Shown here: positions 35,348 to 47,088 of the stretch, piece after piece | Numbering within the stretch: the stretch's first letter is position 1 | Layout: each line of letters opens with the position of its first letter | Assembly: GCA_036936605.1 (NCBI GenBank) | Contig: JAUPFV010000004.1 | Location: 89,616,334 to 89,680,333, forward strand | Direction of reading: 5' to 3' | DNA length: 64,000 nucleotides | From: Limnanthes douglasii subsp. nivea | Taxonomy: Eukaryota; Streptophyta; Magnoliopsida; Brassicales; Limnanthaceae | Translations under genes and position numbers: made by a program | Notes under the pieces: generated by a model | Told to the model about the DNA's origin: nothing | Seen by the model: the letters and a program-made list of their open reading frames with translations, nothing else | Database searches by the model: none

Positions 35348-38300
35348 TATGTCTTATTAAATCATATAATTAAGTAATATACTGTTTTTATATTCATTCC
35401 AAAGATAACCTCAAATTTTTATGTTCTATGGATGCCCAAGAGGATTATCTCATTTATCTGCCATTCGATAAGTTCCAGGTTTAACCATTCAGTAACTAAA
35501 TAAGGTCATTCCAAATTTGGTCCTAACTTCCCTAACCGTTTATTTTTAATGTGCAAAAAGATATTTTAGAACTTTGTCACCCACTTTGAATTCTCTGTCG
35601 GACTTGGGATGCATACTTGCTATTCAGTAGAGTTTGATAATGACGTGATATTAAATATGCCATTGTTATTTTCTGCTTAATTAAAAATTATTTGGGGTTT
35701 CAACCCTCATCCTTACCCGTTTCAGAGTAATTTATGATTAAAAAAGATGGTAGGGTGGCCTCGACTAGGATTACTGTATCCATCCCATAAACCAATGCAA
35801 AAGAAAAATTCTTGAGTTACTGTATGAGGTGTGGTTGGGTAAGCCCGTGATAATTATTGTAAATGATTTTGTCATTTCCTCGTAAGTTCCTGTGAATATT
35901 TCTCAAGCCATCGAGGATAATTCTGTTTGTAACCTCTACTTTTCCATTAGCCTGAAGATGAAAATGTGATGAAAAACAATATTGAATATCCTAGAAAGAA
36001 CAAAATGCTTCCATGTCTTTGTACTCAAATTGAGGGAAATTATTTGTGGTGATTGTTTTTTAAATTCTAAATCTGCAGTATATGTAAGATATGATCTTTT
36101 TCCTTAGTTCTAGATAAAAGCGTAACGTCAACCTATTTAGAAAAATAATCAACGACCACTAGTTTGGTTTTAGTTTCAAACCCTATATGTCACAAGGAAA
36201 TGTCTCAGATATTGACTCAAGTGACATAACTGACCTATGTATGCTGCAAATCGTTACCAGGTATCACGTAGTCTGACCAAGTGTTTGGCATATGCCACTA
36301 CAGAAGGCCAGTAATACGCGACCAATAAAACAATTCTTGTCAAAGTTTTATAACCACAATTGATAGCCCCATCCATGCCATACAATTCAGATGATATCAT
36401 TTGTGATTCATTAGCTCTGAGGCACCACTACAGTGGCCGACTTAAATATTTTTTATATAGTATGTCTCCAAGGACTGTGAAACCATGTGCCTTGAACCTT
36501 AGCTTTTTTAGTTAGTGCTTTATCAACGGGAAAAGTCCCTTAGATTAGAAAAACCTTGAGCTTATATCTTCAACCTTTAAGCAAAGCTCATCGAAATTTA
36601 GAATGCTTATTCGGTGCCTAAAAGTTTCTCAGAAACTGACATTATCAAAGGTTATCAAGGCTGCTTCGCTACCTCATTGTTTTGATGCTTTGAAACCAAA
36701 GTGTACTTCATGGTACATTGAGTCTATGGATGGGGACATCAAGTAAACCATGCTCCACAGCTCGAAACGCTTGAGCCTCCATCAATTTGAACTACCCATT
36801 CATTTTGAGGCTCATTAATATCTGGCCCAAGCCCAAGTCGCTTGAAATGAAACTTAACTAGAAAGTCTACCAAAGCCTAAGCTTCAATTATCGTTCGAGG
36901 TTCAAATTTGATATAATAATTTCATAATTCCACTGACTATTTAGTCATCTGATTCGATACATATGGCGTTTGCATCATATTATCAAGTGGAAATGAGGTT
37001 GGAACCATAATAGAATGGTCTTGGAAATATGTATTTATTTTCACGTTGTTACTACTGGATCAAAATTTATTTTTCTAGCTTTAAGTTTCTTTTTTCAACA
37101 TCCAGTAGGCTTTTACTCATATAATAAACTATGTAGATAAATAACTTCTATCCGACAACAGGTTTGGTCAAATCTTCTAGAGAATGTTCTTTTATTTTTG
37201 TAAATGCTTCGCTATATTCTGGCGTCTAGTTTAACTTATTCACTTTTTTTAGTAGTTTTAAAATGGTGCATAATTATCCAAAGTTTTTGATATAAACCCG
37301 TAAGCTGTTAAGCTTCCAGTTAATTTTTTACCTACTTGGAGGATTCATGGTAGTTAGAGAATTTAATTACAATGAGTCAGCTTCAATCCTCTTTTTGCTA
37401 ACTATGTTACCCAAGAATTTTCCGGACCAAAGTCTAAAAATACATTTTTCTAGATTCAATTTTATGTTAATGACATTCAAGTTACAAAAACTTTCCTCTA
37501 GATCAGAAAAATTATTTTCATCTCTTGTGTTTTTTACCAACATATCATCAATATAAACTTAAATAGTCCCTTTTGATCTGGCTGTCAAAAGCTTTGTTTA
37601 CTAGAAACTGATAAGTACTCCCAACATTCTTTAATCTAAATAACATCATTTTTTATTTATCTAGTACTCCCAACTTGGTCCCTCATATCCATTTGTATAT
37701 GGTTATACCCCACAAAAGCATCCATAAATGATAAGAGATTATTACCGGAGGTTGAGTCTATCAACTTGTTGAATCGAGAGACATAGAAATGATCCTTCAT
37801 ACATACATTGTTTAAATCTATAAATTCAACACATATGCTCAATTTCATATTCTTATTTTTGACGAGCATTGGTTTTTTTTGTACACAATGATTATTGAGA
37901 TTCTTATATATGCCTTACTTTTGTTAATCGATCTACTTCTGCTATAATGACTTCAAAAATTTTAACATAGAAAGCTTTCAATTTCTGAATAATGGGATGT
38001 ATATTGGATCATACTACAAGTTTATGGAAAATAACACTAACAAGGACTCTTGCGATGGCTTAGCTACACCATGAAAACATATGTAAAATATTTGATAAGA
38101 AAAATAGTAGTTGTTCCCTTATAACCGATGGTAAGCGGGCTCCCATTGTTTTTCAAACTATTCCTGCTCGAGAAGGTATAAACTTCAATATCCTTGTCAG
38201 GTGTTACCGAACTGGGAGTCTCATTCAGATAATCTACAATATCTAACTCTGAAGTAGACTTCAATGATAAAGTTGCATTATTTCGCTATTTCCTGGATGC

Positions 38301-39024
38301 CACACACAACTTCTACTTGGCCACCGATAGCATATTTTTAACACTGATGGATAGTTGAGGCAACAACACACATTTTTGACAACCATGACCTGCCAAATAT
38401 TGTGTTGTATGAGGTCGGTTCATGCAAAAATATAAAACGAACTCTTACTGTTTTTCCTGAATAACACATCCCTTTCAAATTCTTTGATCACATCGATACT
38501 GTTCCTAGTGAATCCCACTATTGTTCAATCTCATTAGAGTATAACATGAGGGTTTTTTTTTTCTTATAAATAGACATGAATAGGTTATTTGAGAACTGTT
38601 TATATCAATCAAGGTTCTTCAAATTCAAGTTTCTTCAAAAGCCACTTCGATCATCACGTCATCCTCATGAGGTCCAACAACATCTCTTAAATCATAAAAA
38701 AAAACAATAAATGACATCAAATCTTGGTAAATGTGAGTTGACATTCTTCCTTCTAACAATGTTTCCAAACTTAGAACATGCCTATTATAGGAATAGTCAG
38801 ACTCCCCTGTTATTATATCTCCTCCGAAAATAGTCAGTGGTCCAAAGAATTTACACAAACTCTTAACCCTCCTCTTATTGTTAGGTTCATCAATCACCAT
38901 AATACTATTTCATTTAAAATCAGAGTCTAGATACTCAGAATCCAAATCAAACTCATTGTAAGGTCTTACTATGACCATTACATCTTCCTATTTGAGTGTA
39001 GCCTCAGTTTCCTCCCGTCAGACT
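35348..39024 (-). pseudogene. element B gag-pol, degraded and 5'-truncated
   Basis: Gag C-terminal part at 38940-38625 (EYLDSDF, LCKFFGPLTIFGGD, GPHEDDV). The protease region follows without a clear DTG. Reverse transcriptase runs about 37900-37330, including NKLIDSTSGNNLLSFMDAF and an IDDMLVKN box near 37550, then KLNLEKCIF and NPPS. RNase H and integrase are traceable only as short phrases down to about 35348. Many stops and frameshifts. The first retained residues are mid-gag, where element C's LTR begins. Confidence 0.75.
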
Positions 39025-39374
39025 TGATAAGGGAGAATAAAAGATATAAGGGGAAATTGGAAAGAAGCATTTTTATTGGGGAAAGATTGTAAAATGTATT
39101 ATGAAAGTATTAATCATAAATAAGTGATAAAATATAGGGACTAGGTGTGTAATAGTAAAGAATTTAAGCGTGTGGGGCCCGTTATTGTACTATAAAAGGA
39201 CCCCACACAAGTTGAAAAGTTTGGTTGATTAATATAATACTATTTTCTCTCTCTACTTTTGGCAGCACTTTCTCTCTCTAAAAAACGTCCTTATAAAGAA
39301 TTGATTATAACAGTTTAGTCCTTCGGATATTCGTTTTATACAAAATTACCCTCGAGCAAACTCTTAATTCATCA
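39025..39374 (+). repeat. 5' LTR of element C (350 bp)
   Basis: Begins TGATAAGGGAG and ends ATTCATCA, two bases before a primer-binding-like TGGCGTCG. Contains TATAAAAGG at 39191-39199, a CT-rich leader and an AT-rich 3' part. Confidence 0.8.
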
Positions 39375-39375
39375 T

Positions 39376-39392
39376 TGGCGTCGTCTGTGGGA
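39376..39392 (+). other. primer-binding site of element C
   Basis: TGGCGTCGTCTGTGGGA follows the LTR end by one base. It starts with TGG, the complement of the tRNA CCA end. The tRNA species is not assigned. Confidence 0.7.
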
Positions 39393-39453
39393 AAGCGAAG
39401 ATTGTCCTGACGGTAATTGCTTTCTGGAACTCATTCTTAGTCTGAGCAGAATT

Positions 39454-40235
39454 ATGGAAGAGCAAGGGGATGATTTTGTTAACGAATGTGAGGAGAATCT
39501 TGTTGGAAATACTTATCGGAACGATATGGATTATGAAGCGCATGGTGGTCAGCACGCCGGAGAAATCTTTGACGAGTCGGTTCTGTTGGCTCGAAGGAAT
39601 GAGTTACTATTAGAGATCAAAAAATTGAGGGCAGAAAAAGAAACTATCCAAGCAAATCTTCGTTCCGAGGTTAGAAGAGAGCATGCTAGCGGAAAAGATG
39701 AGCGTGAAATTGATCTTCGTCCTAGAAATAAAGATGACAGATATAGAGGGCATGGACATCGTTCTTCGAGGAGGAAAGAAAAACGTTACTTGGAATCTTC
39801 TAATTCAAGTGACTATTCTCGTTATAGTTCATCATCAATTTTGATGATGATGATAAATTGTTGTGTAAAGCGTTTTCTCATACCTTCAAGGGGGTGGCTT
39901 CCAAGTGGTACAACAGGCTTCCAAAGGGCTCGATAAAGAATTTTGACATGTTCTGGAACATCTTTAGACAGCATTTTGTGGGGAGTAAAAAATTTCGGGC
40001 CAATGGAGATACGATAATCTACTATATGCAAAATGTTAGGGAAAGTTTGAAGAATTACACCAATCGATTTGTGAAAATGAATACAGCATTCATGATGGGA
40101 CTTCTCCCCAGACTTTTAAAGGATACGGTGGCTGAGAATCAATTTCAAAGGTCCGAGTCTAGTAATCAAGGGCCTCGTGTTAATGTTCAAGCTAAGGCTG
40201 TGGGTCAGTATCCGCCGAGGTCGAGAACGAATTAG
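39454..40235 (+). pseudogene. element C gag, N-terminal part with internal deletions
   Basis: Opens at ATG 39454 (MEEQGDDFVNECEENL), with a Glu/Lys-rich coil (residues 45-75) and an Arg/Ser-rich segment. At about 39840 the frame jumps from a Ser run straight into the gag core (DKLLCKAFSHTFKGVASKWY, 39850-40110). By comparison with D's gag, over 100 residues before the core are missing, and about 30 more after NRFVKMNT. The frame shifts at the first deletion and stops at 40233. Gag normally forms the virus-like particle that packages element RNA; this copy could not. Confidence 0.8.
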
Positions 40236-40331
40236 CAAAACTATAATAATCAGCAAAGCTATAACCAATGAGCAAGGCCTATTTCGAATAAGTGGATTCG
40301 TCCGGACTATTTTGCTGAGTTAACAGAAAAT

Positions 40332-41369
40332 GTGGCTACGATATTTGACAAGGCAAGGTCTACAATACAGTTCAGAAAGCCTTTTCCCATTCAAACTCCG
40401 AGGGAAAGCAGAAGTTCTAATAGGTTATGTAAGTACCACGAGGATATTGGGCATGACACCAAGGAATGCATCACTTTAAAAAAAGAGGTGCAAGCTTTAA
40501 TTGAGAATGGAATGTTATTAGAGTTCGTAATAAAGCATACTCAGAAAAATGTTGCAGTAAAGGCTGTCCTAAAGAATGCTGACACGACAATGGTAATTTC
40601 CGAGGAAGTTGATGCTTTTGATATTGCAGCAGAGTATCTGGATCCCAAGGTAAGGAGAAACAACGTGAATATAGTAGAAGAGATTATCCCGAGGGGGAAA
40701 GTAAATGACCTATGTGCTTTTTTCGAGTCGTTAGCTATTTTTGGAGGGGATACTATTGCAGGGAACTCTAATAGTTCGCGAAAAAGGCATATGGTAAATC
40801 TGACTACGCAGATTGAAGCAGGGATTTCAGCGCAGATGCATCGCTTTCCCTCCCCTATTATATGTTTTGACGATGATGATATGAGGAATGTAGCAGGCCC
40901 GCATGAGGATGCGGTGGTTATAGCTGCAGGGATAGCTGGTGACCAAGTTCAGAAAATACTTATTGATACAGGAAGTTCTGCGAATATTTTGTTTATGAGT
41001 ACCTACAAGAGAATTTCTGACCCGCCTGTCATACAGCGGTCCGACAGAACTATTATGGGCTTTACAAGAGCAACAAAAATAATCGTGGGAGAGTTTCAGT
41101 GTGTGGTGGAGCTTGGTCGGGGACCATTCAAAAAGGAAGTTGAAGTTTTGTTTATAGTGGTAGATGTACCAACTTCTTATAATGCGATTTTGGGCCGTTC
41201 CTGGTTGTCAAGAATGCACGGTGTTACTTCAACGGTGCATCAATGCTTAAAGTATATAGTAGGGAACAATATAGGGACAATTAGGAGTAGCCAGAAGATG
41301 GCTCGAGAATGTTATCAGATAGCTTTATCCTCGAAGGGAGTTCAGGGAGGAGCATCGGAAAAAGTATAG
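40332..41369 (+). CDS. element C gag C-terminus and aspartic protease (345-aa open frame)
   Basis: Open from 40332 to 41369, although earlier stops disconnect it from the gag start. Residues 33-47 (CKYHEDIGHDTKECI) are the Cys/His zinc-binding box of Tat-type gag. Residues 128-143 (LCAFFESLAIFGGDT) and 189-193 (GPHED) are conserved linkers. The retropepsin active site is ILIDTGSSANILF, with the DTG triplet at 212-214, followed by the flap region and AILGRSWLSRMHG. This is the best-kept protease in the window; all catalytic residues are present. Part of the gag-pol of a retrotransposon, not a host gene. Confidence 0.85.
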   Translation: MATIFDKARSTIQFRKPFPIQTPRESRSSNRLCKYHEDIGHDTKECITLKKEVQALIENGMLLEFVIKHTQKNVAVKAVLKNADTTMVISEEVDAFDIAAEYLDPKVRRNNVNIVEEIIPRGKVNDLCAFFESLAIFGGDTIAGNSNSSRKRHMVNLTTQIEAGISAQMHRFPSPIICFDDDDMRNVAGPHEDAVVIAAGIAGDQVQKILIDTGSSANILFMSTYKRISDPPVIQRSDRTIMGFTRATKIIVGEFQCVVELGRGPFKKEVEVLFIVVDVPTSYNAILGRSWLSRMHGVTSTVHQCLKYIVGNNIGTIRSSQKMARECYQIALSSKGVQGGASEKV

Positions 41370-42716
41370 CAGCTAAATGAGACTTCCTCAGCAGTCACTC
41401 CTTGTGATGATCCGAGGGAGTCCCCTGGATTTCTGGTTCCGAATGATGATCATGAGCAACACAAGTTTCAAGATAGAAATTTTTTAAAAATTAGAGTAAA
41501 GCTTTCTTTTGAGTTCAGAGAAAGGTTGATTGCATTTTTATCAACAAAGTTAAATATGTTTTCTTGGTGTGCAGAGGATGTTACAGGTGTGCCTCAAGAG
41601 ATAATATGTCATAAACTTGCAGTGCGACATGATGTTCGGCCTATTATACTGAAAAGGATACCGGTTTCTCAGGAGAAGTCTGCAACTATTGTTTCAGAGC
41701 TTGAATGGTTATTGAGCATAGGCCATATTCGAGAGTCGCAATACCCTGTATGGGCTTAGAATCCAGTCTTAGTCAAGAAAAAGAATGGCAAATGGAGGAT
41801 GTGCGTGGATTTCACGGATCTGAATAGAGCTTGTCCAAATGATCCTTTTCCGGTACCTCGAATTGTTCAGCTAGTGGATTCTACTTCGGGTAATCGGTTA
41901 TTGTCCTTCATGGATGCTTATTCAGGATATAATCAAACAGATTAGATGCAATGGATGAAGAAAGCACATCGTTTATCACTGGGAGAGGATTGTATTGTTA
42001 TAAGGTCATGCCATTTGGCCTGAAAAATGCGGGGGCGACTTATCAGCGTTTGGTAAACAAAACCTTTTAGGAGCAAATTGGCCGAAATGTAGAAACTTAC
42101 ATTGACGATATGATGGTAAAGAGTTTACAAGATGAAGATCATTTCTCTGACTTGGAGGAAACTTTTAATAATTTGAGCAAAATCAATCTAAAGTTAAACC
42201 CGGAAAAGTGCATTTTTGGTGTACGATCGGGGAAGTTTCTTGGCTATATGATAAGTGAAATAGGAATTGAGGCTGATCAAGAACAGGTAAAGGCTTTGAT
42301 GACTATGAATCCTCCTCGGAATATTAAGGAAGTCCAGATTTTGACAAGAAGATTGGCAGCATTGAATAGGTTTATTTCTCGCTCATCGGATAAATGTGCG
42401 CATTTTTTTAAAGTGTTGAGAAACGCCATACAGTTTAATTGGACCGAGGAATGTTCTGAAGCATTTCGTCAGATTCAAGAGTATTTGATGTCCCCGAAGA
42501 TACTTTCTAAACCTTTGATGGGAGAGAAGTTAATCGTTTATGTGTCGGTATCAGATTTTGTAGTCAGCGTTGTGTTACTCCGAGAAGAGGTTGATATTTT
42601 GAAGCCGGTATATTATGTTAGCAAAAGTTTGCTGAATGTAGAGAAATGGTATCTAAAGTTGGAAAAGTTGGCTTTGTCCTTGGTAACAGCTGCTCGAAAA
42701 ATGAGACCATACTTTC
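41370..42716 (+). pseudogene. element C reverse transcriptase and RNase H, cut by element D
   Basis: Spacer 41370-41525, then reverse transcriptase: NPVLVKKKNGKWRMCVDFTD (41760-41820), [10 protein letters not shown] (41910), a frameshift near 41940, the YIDDMMVKS box at 42097-42123, KLNPEKCIFGVRSGKFLGY and NPPRNIKEVQ. RNase H follows (SVSDFVVSVVLL) to ARKMRPYF at 42715. One in-frame TAG lies at 41758. The reading stops being element C at 42717, where TGATTAG, the end of D's LTR, begins. Confidence 0.85.
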
Positions 42717-43041
42717 TGATTAGTCAATAAATGTTTGGTAGAATATTTCGGATCTTGTGCTTGATGTGACTAGAGAGAGAAAGTGTAGAGAGAGAGAGAA
42801 TGGAATAGAATAATCTTCAAAATCCCGCCTACCAAGAAAGTGGGTCACCTTTTATACTAAAATAAGGTGGACCCACTAAAATCCTTAGTGGGCTGTTTAC
42901 ATAACTAATGAGGCCCCTTAGTAAGTACCTTGTTTACAAATTGGTCCCCGAAAGATCCTAAATACATTAATAGTTACACCAAGTATCTTTTATCCACAAT
43001 TAAACCCTCGTTATTTATATCGGTGAATTCTACCCTTATCA
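42717..43041 (-). repeat. 3' LTR of element D (325 bp)
   Basis: In minus orientation it starts TGATAAGGGTAG at 43041 and ends TGACTAATCA at 42717. It contains TATAAAAGG on the minus strand (about 42856-42848) and a CT-rich leader (TCTCTCTCTCTACAC). The TGATAAGG start is shared with C; the rest differs. Confidence 0.85.
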
Positions 43042-43061
43042 GTAGCCCCCTAGTTTTCGGG
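43042..43061 (-). other. polypurine tract of element D
   Basis: Minus-strand CCCGAAAACTAGGGGGCTAC immediately precedes the LTR start. Its GGGGCTAC end is identical to that before element E's 3' LTR. It would prime plus-strand DNA synthesis. Confidence 0.8.
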
Positions 43062-43458
43062 AGTATCAGGAGCGGAGACTCATAGTCGAGCCTAAACCTA
43101 TCGACCACAGTCTCCTGTGCTTCGGGCCAACGGCTTATCCTTGGATGAATTACCCCTTTTCCAAAAGCGTCGGGCATTCTACGATGTTGCCCGTCCCAAT
43201 CTGTCCCATGGGTGTTCGATAACACTCCCGCAACGCTTTTTAACTGACTTTATCCGAAGGCAATACTCAGGTTCTGCTAGACATTCCTTGCCCGGTGTTC
43301 ATAGTTCTGGCCAGGTCGGCTCCCGTGTCTTCTTGGGCTTTTATTCCTGGACCCACTGTGATGGGCCGGCTCTCGCGGTAGATCAGGCTAAGAAGGCCCA
43401 TCTCATCAGTTGGTTGGAAGGGGCTAACCTAGGCCAGCCTTCGTCAGAAGGTGGTCAA

Positions 43459-43579
43459 CACGTGTCACCCGTTGACGGGACGCGTCCTTGCCAAACTAGT
43501 TTTTTAGAGAGACTCTTCGTCTTCCCACTGTGCTTTTGTCGATTGGCATTCCCCGGTCATTCAACGTCGCCTATAAATA
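43459..43579 (+). promoter_or_regulatory. G-box plus TATA upstream of element D antisense ORF
   Basis: CACGTG at 43459-43464 (in AACACGTGTCACC) lies 107 bases upstream of CTATAAATA at 43571-43579. The TATA is about 90 bases before the antisense ORF's ATG (43664). The interval holds a CT/GA-rich leader. It is the clearest of the four promoter-like pairs. Confidence 0.6.
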
Positions 43580-43663
43580 CTCCACAAATCTTGATTTCTC
43601 TCAGAGGCATTCTAGAGAGAGAAAGTGCTGTCCGATCATTTCTAGAGAGGGAATGCTTGTTTT

Positions 43664-46204
43664 ATGAAACCCAGACACCCGAAGCAATCACCAACTAAGA
43701 AAAAGAAAAATCCTGAGTTCGGTTTCAAAGAGTGGGCGAGCATCGGTGACCGAGCCGAAGAGTACCAACGTGCTGGCTTGATTTAGGGATCTAATTCCAA
43801 ACCATTTACTCCCGTCCCGCAGCCCCACGACCCCGTTTTAGCTACTCCGATCCCTGTCGAATCCTTCCTTTCGCCCGAACCACCTGGTTCTCTGTCCCCC
43901 GGGATTAGCCTATCTCCATAAACTGTTGTCCTCTCTTCTAGTAGCAGTTCCTCTCGTTCCCCTGTAGTTCGGTCGGAGAATCCGACCCCGTTGTCTGTCA
44001 ACTCGTACGTCCCTTCACCTCCATTTCCGCCCCGACGTGTCCATAAAACTAAGTTCTTGACTATGGGCGAAAACAGTCCCCCTACGTCTCCCGCAGGAGG
44101 TAATTATCTTGAAATGGTTCAGCTTATTCCCTCAATTCGAGGGTACCGGACTGGTCTTAACACTGCCGTAACTTTTTTAGGTCTGCCTAAGCGTCGGCTG
44201 ACGCCAGAGGAATTGGATGCGGCTCATCGGGCTCATTCTGGGAATACTGCTGAACCCTCAAGCTCTCAGGTACGATCATCGGATCCGAACGCTGGTACTG
44301 CCCGAAGCTCTGACCAAGCTCCGAACCCCGATTTGGAAGAATCGGAGGTGGATATTGCTCCCGCGGAGGTCAGTATTGCCGCTGTCGGGAACGCTGCTAA
44401 CCCTTCAGACGATCCTCTGCCCGAAGAAGTATAGGCCGCAATCACCACCACCTATTTTCGCTGGCTTCCTTCGAAGGACGTCGTCTCTCTCTACGAAGGA
44501 AAGTACTTATACTTCCCCGAGTCCGAGCACAAGGAGCTGCTGATTCATTGGGGAATTCCTGAGTGCGTCACGGTCCGATTCCCGGTCCCTGGGGAGATTC
44601 CTGTTCACGTCTGATCTCGGGAAATAGTGGTGTTTACCGAGCTATTCAATTGGGGTCTTCGCTTCCCCTTAGATCCCGAGATTGCGCTTTATTTCCGCAC
44701 CCTCCAGATCTGCCCGTCGCAGCTGACGCCTAATGCCTGGTATACCTTAATGTCCTGCATAATGGCTTCACGCCTTTCTGGTCGGGTTATGCCTATGGAC
44801 GAATACATCGCCATGTCAGGTCTGTCCAAGGCTCCTAAGTCCCCGTTCTTCTACTCTTCCTTGGGAAACAAGTGGAAGATAGTTAACGATTTTCTAGAAG
44901 GAGATAAGGGCTGGAAGCATCGCTTTGTGTTTCTGAGCGGATGCTGGGAGAACGGTCTTCCTTATAGCCAGGAGAATAAGAGGCAGTTGCTTCGGTCCTG
45001 GGTCCATGACGGTACTCTCCCTTTTTTTTTTAATACCGACCCTCTGTGCAGTGTCGAAGGAGTTCCTGCAGGGGTTGAAAAAGGACCTCTCGAAAGCTGC
45101 TGAAGACACTTTCCAAGTGTTGAAGGATTTTTTGAAGAAGCAGTGGGGTCGGGCGATGCATCGTACCTTCAAGGACACCAACTTGCTCAAGAGTAACCTC
45201 TGGCGTTGCTCGTCGGAGGTGCTGACCATTGAAAAACTGCGGGAACCCCCCAGCCTGGAGGACATTATTGCTAAAACAGACGCTCCTGGGTATCAATTTT
45301 ACCTCCCGAAACGCAACAAGGCGCCTAGCAAGCTCCCAAAGTCGGATGACGAGGTAGGGGGGGATAATGCAGCTGGTGGAGAGGGAACGGTTCGGGGAGT
45401 GGTGAATGATGCTGATGGTGGCGCATCCAACCAGGCCTAGCCTCCGGTGCCTAAGAGAAAAAATCGAGCCGACGCTGATGGGGCCAAGCTGAAGAAGCCA
45501 AGGCGTGCCAAAGAGAGCGGGATCGTTGCTGGGGCGGACAATGCCACCGTACCAGAGCTGTTTGATCAGTTTGGTGGGGTTAAAGGTAAATCGTCGGTGG
45601 GTCCCGTAGTGGTGATTCCGGATGATGTCAACCCTCCCAACGCATCGGACCCAGCCGTGGCCTCCTCCAGTGATCCTCAATACCCGGTGCTAACGATGCT
45701 TGGTTCGCCGCACACCTTCCCGCTGCAAGGATCGGACGGACTGACCTTATCTCTGTACAACCTGCTTGTAGCCGCGGCCCTGAAAGAGCGTAGGGCGGCC
45801 GAGCTGAGCCAGAAGCTAGTGGGCGCGGAGGCCAAAATTGCTAGTTTAAAGGAGGAGGTGCAGAATGCCAAGGCCGCGTAGGAATTGGCAGAGGGGCGGG
45901 CTGCAGAGGCTATCCGTATCTTGGAGGAGACGAAAAAAGTCGGGGAAGATCGTGCTGCCACTCTAGCTCAGGAGGTCCAAAAGTTGAAAGCTTCGAACAC
46001 CGCCTTTGCAGATAAGTGCAAGAAGTGGGCGGACAAAGAGGCGGCCGATGCTAAAACCGCGTATGTGCTTTCGTTCCATAATCGTTTCCCGGCCCTTCAT
46101 CTCGGGGCGATGTGGCTAGATGTACCCGAGGTGGACCGACCTGAGGGAGTCATTTGTGAGGATGAGTCGGACGATACGGAGTCCGAGGAGGAGGATGGCG
46201 AGTG
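43664..46204 (+). pseudogene. element D antisense ORF: mobile domain, coiled coil, acidic tail
   Basis: Opposite to gag-pol. Exon 1 is 43664-45011: Lys-rich start (MKPRHPKQSPTKKKKNPEFG), a Pro/Ser-rich region, then the mobile domain at about 44627-44960 (FNWGLRFPLDPEIALYF, CPSQLTPNAWYTL, MASRLSG, LSGCWENG). A candidate intron 45012-45051 (GTACTC...GTGCAG, 40 nt) is followed by exon 2, 45052-46204, with a basic patch, a heptad-like coiled coil (about 45770-46060), FHNRFPALHLGAMW and an acidic tail (EDESDDTESEEEDGE). Apart from the intron there are no frameshifts, only about six in-frame stops (near 43784, 43919, 44432, 44612, 45438, 45879), most explicable as C-to-T changes. The function is unknown. 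40 nt is short for a plant intron, so it may have been trimmed. Confidence 0.75.
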
Positions 46205-46502
46205 ATCGGCTGGCAGTTTTTGTTACTTGTTGTTTTTTGTTTTTTGTTTGTAATATCTTTGGGGGCCGCGGGGTCCCCTAACATTATTTCCTATGAACAT
46301 TTCAATATTCATGCTTGTGTGGGTATGCAATCTTTGTTTCTTATAATAATTTGCGGGTGTTTTTACTTAGGTAACCAAAGTGCTTTTGTGAAAAACCAAA
46401 GTAGGGTCTGTAGATCAACGCTATTTGTGAAATTCCTGATGGGATCGGGAAAAGAAAAACATGTATTATTGACACTTATGCAAAAGGCCGAGAAAATTAA
46501 AC

Positions 46503-46870
46503 ATGTAGATCAGCTGTAAACACTGAAAAACCTATGTAACATTGAAAGTTTTCCCAAAGGGTCGGGAAATTCAAACGTGTAGATCAGTTGTAAAAACTGA
46601 AAAACCTATTAAGGTTCTGTAGATCAATGTAACATTGAAACGTTTCCCAAAGGGTCGGGAAAATTAAACGTGTAGATCAGTTGTAAAAACTGAAAAACCT
46701 ATTAAGGTTCTGTAGATCAATGTAACATTGAAACTTTTCCCAAAGGTTCGGGAAAATTAAACGTGTAGATCAGTTGTAAAAACTGAAAAACCTATTAAGG
46801 TTCTGTAGATCAATGTAACATTGAAACTTTTCCCAAAGGTTCGGGAAAATTAAACGTGTAGATCCATTAA
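46503..46870 (+). repeat. 93-bp tandem repeat, element D untranslated region
   Basis: CGTGTAGATCAGTTGTAAAA starts at 46576, 46669 and 46762 and begins again at 46855, at exact 93-bp steps. A first, diverged copy at 46503 lacks about 20 bp. Units are nearly identical, which points to recent amplification. It lies between the antisense ORF stop and the pol stop. Confidence 0.92.
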
Positions 46871-46986
46871 TATTAGTGGGAACAGACGCTGACCAGCTCA
46901 TCAGCTGATCAAGTTCGTAACACTTCAACATTTGGAAGGCAAAAGAAAATTTTGATTAACGTAATCAAGTGATCGGGTGTTTATGA

Positions 46987-47030
46987 TGCCTCGTTAAAAC
47001 CTTCTCGCGCCACCGAGGTAGGAAAGAGTG
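46987..47030 (-). other. conserved post-pol motif, copy in element D
   Basis: Minus-strand CACTCTTTCCTACCTCGGTG then GCGCGAGAAGGTTTTAACGA, about 60 bases after the pol stop at 47089. Confidence 0.8.
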
Positions 47031-47088
47031 CATCCCCGACCAATAAGTTCTTACAGACCATGTCAAACAAACTACAAATATTTTACCA

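Larger units (their letters stand above)
31693..39024 (-). mobile_element. element B: degenerate Tat-type Ty3/gypsy, minus strand, 5' part outside the window
   Basis: Read leftward from 39024: gag C-terminus, protease region, reverse transcriptase, RNase H/integrase remnants (to about 35348), the post-pol motif, 59-bp tandem repeats, the antisense ORF (on +, 32646-34687), a TATA and G-box-like site, then the 3' LTR (32065-31693). The gag N-terminus and 5' LTR are absent because element C inserted into gag at 39024/39025. The missing half should lie beyond the right edge of the window. Confidence 0.75.

Noticed and set aside
45030..45680. 216-codon minus-strand frame
   Set aside because: Shadow of the coding strand of D's antisense ORF, whose plus frame has recognisable domains.
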